Both the position numbers and the translations under genes were made by a program. A stretch of DNA of 45,734 nt from Planctomycetota bacterium (lineage in GTDB: Bacteria; Planctomycetota; GCA-002687715): assembly GCA_002683135.1 (NCBI GenBank), contig NYSS01000022.1, positions 18,383-64,116 of the forward strand, written 5' to 3'. The notes under the pieces are model-generated. The model ran no database searches, was not told the DNA's origin, and saw only the letters and a list, made by a program, of their open reading frames with translations. Shown piece after piece: positions 25,853 to 32,906 of this stretch; within the stretch, counting starts at the first letter, position 1; the number at the start of each line of letters is the position of its first letter.

Positions 25853-26964
25853 GCGCGGCTCCGAGCAGAGAGGACCAGGAACGCGACGAACGCACCGACC
25901 ACGACGAGGATCGCGGTGATCGATATCACGATCCAGCTGGCCACGACCTCCGCTGCATCCTCGGGGGTAGGCCCCTCGTCAGGGGGCGGCGGTGTCGCCT
26001 CCGGCGCGGTAACGACCTCCTCCTCGTGGTAACCGAGTCCGAGGGGATCAACGCCCAGCACGCTCGGCGCGTTCGGCGACGTGGACTCGCGCGCGACGAT
26101 GCGAGCGATCTCCTGCTTGACCATGGGGTTCCTACCATCAAAACCCAGCACGTCCTGCGCGCGGTCAGCCTGATCTTTGCCCCAGGCGAGGGGGATCTGT
26201 GACCCGCGCATGATCGAACGCGGCAGCTCGCATTCGCAATCCTGGCCGATCAGGAGGAGGGCCTGCTTGATCGCCGAAGCTGTGATCACCGGGCCGGAGA
26301 TCACCGGCCCCATGCGGCGTCCGCGACCGTAGAGGACGACCACGTGGGCATCCCCGGCCTCCTCCTCGTCGGCGCCCGTCGCCCAATGCAGGACGCGCTC
26401 TTTGCGGCGGTCGCCGAACGGCACCGCGATGACCTCGGGCGGAGCGCGGGATGGTTTCGGCAACTCCTCCAGGGTCCCCAGGACCTGCGAGATGGCCTCC
26501 TTCGCCAGGCCGTTCACCCGGACGTTGTCAGCCACATCTTCGCCTTCGAACACGACGACGGCCGCGTGGATCTCGAGACAGCGCGCACGGAACCGATCAC
26601 GGGCTGCAGAAGAAGCGACGGCGTCGAGCTCGTCCCAGCCGTGACGCGCCAGCGCGTCCGGGTCGGTCGGCAGGGCGAGGCTCAGGGCGCGGCCGTCAGG
26701 CGCGACCAGCGACGTCGTCAGCGGGCTGTCCTTGTCTCCCCGCGCGATGACCAGCTCGACGTTGCTGTCCGCCAAGCTCGCGCGGGCGATCCGCTTCAGG
26801 GTCGACGCCCAATCATCGGACGTGCTCTCCGGAACCTCAGCACGCAGGATCCAGCCGTCACCGCCCAGATCGACGAACGCGACGTCGCGAATCGTGTAAC
26901 GGCAGAGGGTGGAAGGAGACAGCAGACTGAGGCCTACGCTGGCGACGAGCAGGACGAAACGCAT
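25849..26964 (-). CDS. Unknown protein: signal peptide, extracytoplasmic domain, C-terminal membrane anchor
   Basis: Not recognised. The 371-residue protein has an N-terminal signal (MRFVLLVASVGLSLLSPSTLC), an extracytoplasmic part of about 300 residues with alternating strands and helices, an acidic/proline linker (APEATPPPPDEGPTPED) and a C-terminal membrane segment (VVASWIVISITAILVVVG). HVVVLYGRGRRMGPVISGP and ALLLIGQDCECELPRS suggest a globular alpha/beta domain, possibly with a Cys pair near the end. The gene is translationally coupled (ATGA) with the FtsX/MacB permease, so it may be a periplasmic partner. The TauE gene lies 10 bases upstream. Confidence 0.6.
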   Translation of the reverse strand: MRFVLLVASVGLSLLSPSTLCRYTIRDVAFVDLGGDGWILRAEVPESTSDDWASTLKRIARASLADSNVELVIARGDKDSPLTTSLVAPDGRALSLALPTDPDALARHGWDELDAVASSAARDRFRARCLEIHAAVVVFEGEDVADNVRVNGLAKEAISQVLGTLEELPKPSRAPPEVIAVPFGDRRKERVLHWATGADEEEAGDAHVVVLYGRGRRMGPVISGPVITASAIKQALLLIGQDCECELPRSIMRGSQIPLAWGKDQADRAQDVLGFDGRNPMVKQEIARIVARESTSPNAPSVLGVDPLGLGYHEEEVVTAPEATPPPPDEGPTPEDAAEVVASWIVISITAILVVVGAFVAFLVLSARSRA

Positions 26965-26974
26965 GGGTGACAGT

Positions 26975-27712
26975 CTATTGCATCGCCTCCCCGACCAGGA
27001 CCCAGACGGCCACGATGAGGACGATCCACCCCAGCGCGTCTCGGAGACGCTGCGTCGGCAGGCGTCGCGACATCGCCACCCCGATGGCCACCCCGATGCT
27101 CGCGAGCCCCGCTACCCCGAGGAGCTCGCCCCACGGGAGGGGGTGGTGGCTGAGGTGGCCAAACAGGCCCGCGAAGGCATTTACGGTGATAACCAGCAAG
27201 GAAGTCGCGATCGCGTCCTTCACCTCCAGGCGCATCAAGAGCACCAGCGCCGAGACGATCAGGAAACCCCCACCTATGGCGAGAAACCCGGTGAGCGCCC
27301 CTAACCCGAGGGCCGTGAGGACCAGGCGCCGCTGGTCGATGTGCTCCCCCTCGACGGGCTTCAGATCCCTGGTGCGAGTCGTGATCAACTTCCAGCCCGT
27401 GAAGACCAGGATCACCGCGAAGATGACCATGTGCCCGCCGGGGAGCAGGCCTGAGAGAAAACCGCCAGCGAAAGCACCGACCATGGAGAGGACGGCGAAC
27501 AGGGAGCCCTCGGCCCAGCGGATCCTCTTCTCGCGGGCGTACAGGATGGTGCCGACGAGGCTGGCGATCCCGACCACGATCAGGGCGCCCGGGAACGCCA
27601 CCTCGGGTTCCTTGTCCATCCCGTACCGAAACACGGGGACCGCGATCATCGACCCGCCCCCGGACAGCAGCCCGAGCAGCACGCCGAGGAGGATCGCCAA
27701 GAGGACCGTCAT
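26975..27712 (-). CDS. TauE/SafE family (sulfite exporter-like) membrane permease
   Basis: A 245-residue protein with about seven or eight TM segments. The duplicated family motif is visible: LLGLLSGGGSMIAVPVFRYG in the first half and LGLGALTGFLAIGGGFLIVSALVLLM in the second, each with G-x-x-x-G-x-G-G-x-x-x-x-P or I-G-G-G-F-L. Members export sulfite, sulfoacetate or related ions, or act in copper and metal metabolism; some are fused or linked to HMA domains. The gene starts four bases after the stop of the selenoprotein candidate, in the same operon as heme A synthase. A role in copper supply to cytochrome oxidase is an inference. Confidence 0.75.
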   Translation of the reverse strand: MTVLLAILLGVLLGLLSGGGSMIAVPVFRYGMDKEPEVAFPGALIVVGIASLVGTILYAREKRIRWAEGSLFAVLSMVGAFAGGFLSGLLPGGHMVIFAVILVFTGWKLITTRTRDLKPVEGEHIDQRRLVLTALGLGALTGFLAIGGGFLIVSALVLLMRLEVKDAIATSLLVITVNAFAGLFGHLSHHPLPWGELLGVAGLASIGVAIGVAMSRRLPTQRLRDALGWIVLIVAVWVLVGEAMQ

Positions 27713-27716
27713 GGCG

Positions 27717-28085
27717 TCAGTTGGCGGCCCCGGTAGCGCGCGTGAGCGCCGTCACCTTGAACGGTAGGGAGACCGCCTCGTCGACCTCCTCCAGGGTCAA
27801 CTTACGCCCGACGGCCGTGCGGATCGCCGCCTGGTCCGTCCACCACCCCGCCGACACAGAGAGCACGCCGTCCAGGCGCGCGATGGCCCCCTCGACCGAG
27901 GCCACTCACGTGTCACCTCACAAGCCGTTGAACGTCGCGATCCACACCGCCTCGCCGGCCACCGGCGACGGATCTTCGTGGCTCGCGAGCGACCATGAAC
28001 GGCCCCACGTCAACGCCGTGTATGCGATCACCACGACGGCCGCCGTCGTGATCAGGGAGCGGAGCTTGGAGGTCTGCTGCTGCAT
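27717..28085 (-). CDS. Candidate selenoprotein: membrane-anchored HMA-type domain with two in-frame TGA codons
   Basis: One frame from ATG 28085 to TGA 27717 is broken only by TGA at 27920-27918 and 27908-27906. Read through, it gives 122 residues: a membrane segment (about 10-27, LITTAAVVVIAYTALTWG), a linker, and a whole HMA (ferredoxin-like) fold. The fold is AVWIATFNGL as strand 1, then Sec-Gly-Asp-Thr-Sec, VASVEGAIARLDGVLSV (helix and strand 2), AAIRTA, LTLEEVDEAV and FKVTAL. The second TGA falls exactly where the second Cys of the HMA C-x-x-C-V motif belongs. The first is one residue further away than usual (U-x-x-x-U). Without readthrough, strand 1 and the anchor would be cut off from the rest. 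It overlaps the end of heme A synthase by 34 bases and precedes TauE by four. Rival view: two small genes, the second from GTG 27905. Confidence 0.7.
27884..27904 (-). promoter_or_regulatory. bSECIS-like hairpin after the TGA codons
   Basis: On the minus strand TGGCCTC pairs with the 3' arm GGGGCCA (seven pairs with one G-U), leaving the loop GGTCGAG. GGU in the loop lies at +21 to +23 after the first TGA and +9 to +11 after the second. In E. coli fdhF the SelB-bound loop GGU lies at about +19 to +21. The position thus suits the first TGA. Confidence 0.5.
27914..27919 (-). promoter_or_regulatory. Shine-Dalgarno-like GAGGTG (rival explanation)
   Basis: GAGGTG overlaps the first in-frame TGA and lies eight bases before GTG 27905. 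It could start a separate 62-residue protein. It is the main argument against readthrough, but that protein would lack strand 1 of the HMA fold and both metal-binding positions. Confidence 0.35.
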
Positions 28086-29059
28086 GAATGTGCGCCCCAG
28101 ATAGCCACAGAGAGGAGACAGAACGCGCCGAGTTGATGCGCCACGCCGAGCGTCACCGGGATGCTCGCCATCACGGTCGCGACGCCCAGACCGAACTGTA
28201 GCAGCGTCAGCCACAACACGGCGTTCGCCGGCCCCCTCACCGGGTGACGCAGGCGGGTCCATAACCACACGGCCGAAACCAGCACGAGCCAGCCCAGAGT
28301 TCGGTGGACCCAATGGATGGTGTCCCCGTCCTCGACCAGGTCGGTCAGCGATCCGAGCGCCCCCTCCGGGATGAACGCGCCATCCATGTCCGGCCAGGTG
28401 TCGTAGCGCCACCCGGCCTTCTTCCCGGCCATGAACGCCCCCCACACGATCTGGAGGGAGACGACGCCGGTGAAGATCCAGGAGACACGGGCCGACACCG
28501 GATCGCGCGGGCGCCCAGCGGGCCGGGTCCCCAGCCACATCCACAGGATCCACATCGCCGCGAGCAGGGCCAACGAGAGGTGCACCGCGAGCCGGTAGTG
28601 ACTCACCTCAGGCCGGCTGACGAGGCCGCTCTTTACCATCCACCAGCCAACCAGCCCCTGCAGGCCACCGAGGCCGAGACCGATCCAGCCACGCCAGACG
28701 AGTTCCCGGGAGAGCCGGCCCCGAAAGAGGAACCAGAGGAACGGCAGCCCGTACACCAGCCCGACCAGACGACCCAACTGGCGGTGCACATACTCCCACC
28801 AGAAGATCCCCTTGAAGTCGTCCAGGGTCATCCAGTGGTTGACTTGCTGGAACTGGGGAGACGCACGGTATTCGTCGTAAAGCGTGCCCCACTCCGCAGC
28901 GCTCCCCGGCGGAGCGGCGCCCAGGGGGCTCCAGTCGACCATGGAGAGCCCCGAGCCCGTGAGCCGGGTGGCCCCACCGACCACGACCAGCACGCCAATG
29001 AGCGCGAAAGTCGCGATCAGCCAGGCGCCGATCGCACGTGAACCACGGCTTCTCTCCAT
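28052..29059 (-). CDS. ctaA: Heme A synthase (COX15/CtaA family)
   Basis: Converts heme O to heme A for aa3-type cytochrome oxidase in the inner membrane. The 335-residue protein has eight TM segments. Conserved features: VVGGATRLTGSGLSMVDWSP, FKGIFWWEYVHRQLGRLVG with the heme-ligand His, SHYRLAVHLSLALL, TIHWVHRTLGWLV and GVAHQLGAFCLLSVAIWG in the second half. These histidines match the COX15 arrangement. It is the first gene of the long minus-strand operon, and its 3' end overlaps the start of the HMA-type selenoprotein gene. The 33 or so bases to the divergent gene at 29093 hold its promoter. No other oxidase gene is in the window. Confidence 0.92.
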   Translation of the reverse strand: MERSRGSRAIGAWLIATFALIGVLVVVGGATRLTGSGLSMVDWSPLGAAPPGSAAEWGTLYDEYRASPQFQQVNHWMTLDDFKGIFWWEYVHRQLGRLVGLVYGLPFLWFLFRGRLSRELVWRGWIGLGLGGLQGLVGWWMVKSGLVSRPEVSHYRLAVHLSLALLAAMWILWMWLGTRPAGRPRDPVSARVSWIFTGVVSLQIVWGAFMAGKKAGWRYDTWPDMDGAFIPEGALGSLTDLVEDGDTIHWVHRTLGWLVLVSAVWLWTRLRHPVRGPANAVLWLTLLQFGLGVATVMASIPVTLGVAHQLGAFCLLSVAIWGAHSCSSRPPSSAP

Positions 29060-29092
29060 GAGGATGGATAGCCGGGGGGGGCCCGGTGTTCA

Positions 29093-31831
29093 ATGTCGTT
29101 CATGCAACGCGTCCTCATCGCCCTCATCGTTCTCGCCGCCACCCTTCCCTTCGCTGACGCCCAGCAGCGAAGGCGGATCACCATCAAGAGCTCCGTCGAC
29201 GGCTCCAAGCAACCGGCGTGGCTGACGGTGCCCATCGAAGGCACGACCACGCCCCGACCGCTCCTCGTCTCGCTGCATTCATGGAGCGCCAACCTGGACC
29301 AGCGCCAACCCGAGCTCGAACGCGAGGCGAACGCGCGCAAGTGGATCACCCTGCAGCCGGACTTCCGCGGACGCAATGACCGGCCCCAAGCGTGCGGGTC
29401 GGACCTCGCGGTACAGGACGTGGTCGACGCCGTGCGCTGGGTGCGCGACCGACACCGGGTCGACGCACGACGCATCTACCTGACCGGATCGTCCGGAGGT
29501 GGACACATGGCGCTGCTGATGGCCGGCCGACACCCGGAGCTCTGGGCAGCGGTCTCTGCCTGGGTCCCCATCTCCGACCTCCCGGCGTGGCACACACGTC
29601 ATGCCAACGGGCGCTACGGAGAGATGATGCGCGCGGCGTGCGGCGGCGCCCCCGGAGCCTCCACCGAGATCGACGACGCGTACCGCAGGCGATCACCGCT
29701 GACCTGGTTGCATCGGGCAAAGGATGTCCCCGTGGACATCGCCGCGGGGATTCACGACGGACACACCGGGTCGGTCCCCGTGGCCCACACCCTGCGAGCG
29801 TTCAACGCAGTGGCGCGAGCGCGCGGGCTCGACGGCGTCGACGACCTGGAGATGGCGGCGCTGTCGCGACCCGACGGGCGGCTGCCGCACCCAAGACCGT
29901 CCGACCGCGAGGTCGATCCGGCCCTGGACCGGGAGATCCACCTGCGCCGCCACGCGGGCCCGTCCCGGGTGACCATCTTCGAAGGCGGCCACGAGGGCAT
30001 CGACAAAGCCGCCATCGCCTTCCTCGCCCAGCACGAGCGGCGAGCGCCCAGGCCCGATCGCCCCAACGTGCTCTGGCTGACGTGCGAGGACATCAGCCCC
30101 CACCTCGGCTGCTACGGGGACGCCCACGCGAGCACGCCCAACCTGGACCGACTGGCCGCCCAGGGCGTCCGATACACGCGCGCCTTCGCGCCCATCGGCG
30201 TCTGCGCGCCAGCCCGCTCCTGCATCATCACCGGGATGTTCCCACCGTCGATCGGCACCGCCCCCATGCGCAGCCAGGGTCGCCTCCCGGCGACGATGCG
30301 CTGCTTCACCGAGCACCTGAGGGACGCCGGCTTCTACTGCACCAACAAGCAGAAGACGGACTACAACTTCGCGCCGCCGCGGGACGCGTGGGACGCGTCG
30401 TCGGGGCGAGCCCACTGGAGGAACCGGCCAGCCGGCAAGCCCTTCTTCTCCGTGTTCAACTTCACGGTGTGTCACGAGAGCAAGGTGCGGGCCCCGGACA
30501 AGCAGTTCACCAACCTCACCAAGCGGCTCCGAGAAGACGAACGGCGCGACCCCGGCGAGGTCCAGATCCCCCCCTACCACCCCGACGTGCCGGCCGTGCG
30601 GCGCGACTGGGCACGCTATCGGGAGCTCATCACCGCCATGGATCGACAATGCGGTGATGTCTTACGGCAACTGGAAGACGACGGCCTCGCCGACGACACC
30701 GTGGTCATCTACTACTCGGACCACGGCGCCGGTCTGCCCCGCAGCAAGCGTTGGCTGTACGACTCAAGCACCCTCGTGCCGATGATCGTGCGCGTGCCGG
30801 AGCGATGGAAGCACCTCGCCCCCGGTAAGCCGGGGACCGCGACCGGGCGGATCGTGAGCTTCGTGGACCTGGCGCCGTCCGTGCTGTCCCTGGTCGGCCT
30901 GGATATTCCCGAACGGTTTCAGGGCCAAGCGTTTCTCGGCGGCGCGGCGGCCGAGCCGCGCACCTACGTGCACGGCTTCCGTGATCGCATGGACGAGCGC
31001 TTCGACATGCTCCGCAGCGTCCGCGATGCCCGCTACAAGTACATCCGGAACTTCCTGCCCCACCTCCCCTACGCCCAGTGGATCGCCTACATGGAGGAGA
31101 TGCCCACCATGAAGGCCTGGCGCAAGGCTCACGCGGAAGGGCGGCTGGTCGGGCCCCAGCGCAACTTCTTCACGTCGCGAAAGCCGAGGGAAGAGCTGTA
31201 CGACACATGGGCCGATCCCCACGAGGTCCACAACCTCGCCGCCGACCCCCACTACGCCGACATCAAGAAACGTCTGGCTGCGGAGCTGCGCCGCTGGATG
31301 AGCGAGATCAAGGACCTGGGGCTGCTCCCGGAGGAGGAGATGCGGCTGCGCTTCGCGGGCCCAGAATACGACGCCGTACGCGTCGACGGGACGACCTACC
31401 CGTTCGACGCGCTCTGGTCAGCCGCCGACCGCGTGGGGCGTGGCGAAGACGCCCTCGCGAAGATGGAGCAAGACCTCTCCCACCCGGACGCGGCGGTCCG
31501 GTGGTGGGGCGCCAACGCCATCGAGTCCCTCGGTGAAGCGGGGCGGGCCTCAAAGGACAAGCTGCGCGCCCTGCTCGATGATCCGTCGGTCGCCGTGCGT
31601 CTCGCCGCGGCCGCCGCCATGTGGCGCCTGGGGGATGCCGCGGCCGCGCTCCCAGTCATCGACGGGGCCATGGGTCACGAGCATCTCCGCGTGCGGCTGC
31701 GGGCGGTCAACCTCGCGGACCGCATGGACGGGGACGCGCGCCCGCTGATGGCCCGCCTGAAAGACCTCAGCCGCAAGGACGACCGGGACGTCAAGAAGGT
31801 CGCCAGCAAGGCGCTCCGCGACCTCAAGTGA
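29093..31831 (+). CDS. Secreted esterase-sulfatase-HEAT repeat fusion protein
   Basis: The 912-residue product starts with a signal peptide (MQRVLIALIVLAATLPFADAQ). Residues about 25-315 are an alpha/beta hydrolase: the nucleophile is in TGSSGGGHMAL (Ser134) and the His in FEGGHEGI (about 302). Residues about 320-760 are a formylglycine sulfatase: NVLWLTCEDISPHLGCYGD holds metal-binding Asp and Glu, Cys371 lies in VCAPARSC (C-x-P-x-R motif), and YYSDHGAGLPRSKRW follows. Residues about 785-912 are HEAT-like repeats (VRWWGANAIESLGEAGR). One chain could thus remove both acyl and sulfate esters from a polysaccharide. ATG 29102 is an alternative start three codons downstream. Confidence 0.88.
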   Translation: MSFMQRVLIALIVLAATLPFADAQQRRRITIKSSVDGSKQPAWLTVPIEGTTTPRPLLVSLHSWSANLDQRQPELEREANARKWITLQPDFRGRNDRPQACGSDLAVQDVVDAVRWVRDRHRVDARRIYLTGSSGGGHMALLMAGRHPELWAAVSAWVPISDLPAWHTRHANGRYGEMMRAACGGAPGASTEIDDAYRRRSPLTWLHRAKDVPVDIAAGIHDGHTGSVPVAHTLRAFNAVARARGLDGVDDLEMAALSRPDGRLPHPRPSDREVDPALDREIHLRRHAGPSRVTIFEGGHEGIDKAAIAFLAQHERRAPRPDRPNVLWLTCEDISPHLGCYGDAHASTPNLDRLAAQGVRYTRAFAPIGVCAPARSCIITGMFPPSIGTAPMRSQGRLPATMRCFTEHLRDAGFYCTNKQKTDYNFAPPRDAWDASSGRAHWRNRPAGKPFFSVFNFTVCHESKVRAPDKQFTNLTKRLREDERRDPGEVQIPPYHPDVPAVRRDWARYRELITAMDRQCGDVLRQLEDDGLADDTVVIYYSDHGAGLPRSKRWLYDSSTLVPMIVRVPERWKHLAPGKPGTATGRIVSFVDLAPSVLSLVGLDIPERFQGQAFLGGAAAEPRTYVHGFRDRMDERFDMLRSVRDARYKYIRNFLPHLPYAQWIAYMEEMPTMKAWRKAHAEGRLVGPQRNFFTSRKPREELYDTWADPHEVHNLAADPHYADIKKRLAAELRRWMSEIKDLGLLPEEEMRLRFAGPEYDAVRVDGTTYPFDALWSAADRVGRGEDALAKMEQDLSHPDAAVRWWGANAIESLGEAGRASKDKLRALLDDPSVAVRLAAAAAMWRLGDAAAALPVIDGAMGHEHLRVRLRAVNLADRMDGDARPLMARLKDLSRKDDRDVKKVASKALRDLK

Positions 31832-31843
31832 TCACGGCTTGAG
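31823..31843. terminator. Inverted repeat at a convergent junction
   Basis: CTCAAG (31823-31828) pairs with CTTGAG (31838-31843). The stop codons of the abutting sulfatase-fusion and DUF1080 genes lie in the nine-base loop. No T tract. Confidence 0.3.
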
Positions 31844-32884
31844 CCGCTGGATCCAGAGGTTGCGGAAGCGGATCTTGCCGCCGTGCTCCTGCAGCAAGAT
31901 GGGCATGGGATCGGGGCCCTCGGGCTTCCCTGCCCCGGTCTTTCGCGCCAGCTCGAAGTCGTCATGGACCATGAGCCCGTTGTGGACGACGGTGATACGC
32001 GCGTTCTTGGTCTTCTTGCCGTCCGCCCAGCGGGGCTGGCGGAACGTGATCTCGTAGGTCTGCCAGACGCCGACCGGGAGCGCCGCGTTCACGTCCGGTT
32101 TCCGGTATCGGTACAGCGACCCGCAGAAGTTCGGCTTCGGTTCCAGGGCCGGCGTGTTGAGGATCTGCACCTCGTAGCGACGCTGCAAGTACACGCCGCT
32201 GTTCCCCTTCCCCTCCGGGACCCTGAACTCCACATGCAGCTGGAAGTCGCCGTAGGGCTCACGGGTCATGATCGAGCCCTTCCCCATCGTGACCTCCAGC
32301 GCCCCGTCGATGACCTTCCAGCCGCACGGGCCGCCGCCCTTCTCCGTGACCCAGTGGTCGGTCGCGCCGCCGTCGAACAAGACGACCGCGTCCTTGGGGC
32401 GCTCCGGAGGCGCGGCGCGCCCGGCCCACGCCAGCGCCTGTAGGCGATGAACCGCGCCGACGGCGTCGTGGTCGCGCGCCATCGAAGACGTCGCGACGAT
32501 GCGTGCCCCGCCATGCTCCCGCGCCCACGCGACGACGCGCTCGCCGTCAGCAAGGAGGACACGGCCGTCCTTCAGCGCCGACCTGGGAACGGTCGCCAGG
32601 CGCCCCTTCCAACCACCATCAGCGACCATGGCGGTCAAGGCACTGGCGGGTCCCGGGCGTCGCGCGAGCCCGTCACCCACAGCGACGCGCGTCCCGGTTT
32701 CGACACCGAGGATGGCTGCCTGCTCACCGGTGAGCGCACCGACGCCGTCGAGGAGCACCACGCACCCGCCCCCAGCGGAGACGTGCTGCTCCAACCCGGC
32801 AAGGGAACCTTCGAAGACTCGGGCAGCGGGCGTTTGAGCGCCGCAGGTAAAGGCGATCACCGTGAGGAGGGACAGGATGCGCAT
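31832..32884 (-). CDS. DUF1080 (3-keto-disaccharide hydrolase-type) secreted protein
   Basis: The 350-residue protein has a signal peptide (MRILSLLTVIAFTCGAQ). Residues about 20-160 form a less clear alpha/beta region, with DGVGALTGEQAAILGVETG, and may resemble a trehalose-utilisation or glutamine-amidotransferase-like fold. The C-terminal half (about 165-350) is DUF1080, a concanavalin-like beta sandwich: VVLFDGGATDHWV, GWKVIDGALEVTMGKGSIMT, QLHVEFRVPEGKGNSGVYLQ, EVQILNT and LQEHGGKIRFRNLWIQRL. The E-F-R and N-S-G-V-Y/F segments are diagnostic. Family members attack 3-ketoglycosides in planctomycetes. It follows the VWA gene by 22 bases on the same strand. Confidence 0.85.
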   Translation of the reverse strand: MRILSLLTVIAFTCGAQTPAARVFEGSLAGLEQHVSAGGGCVVLLDGVGALTGEQAAILGVETGTRVAVGDGLARRPGPASALTAMVADGGWKGRLATVPRSALKDGRVLLADGERVVAWAREHGGARIVATSSMARDHDAVGAVHRLQALAWAGRAAPPERPKDAVVLFDGGATDHWVTEKGGGPCGWKVIDGALEVTMGKGSIMTREPYGDFQLHVEFRVPEGKGNSGVYLQRRYEVQILNTPALEPKPNFCGSLYRYRKPDVNAALPVGVWQTYEITFRQPRWADGKKTKNARITVVHNGLMVHDDFELARKTGAGKPEGPDPMPILLQEHGGKIRFRNLWIQRLKP

Positions 32885-32906
32885 GGCGCTCAGCCTATCC
32901 GATACG

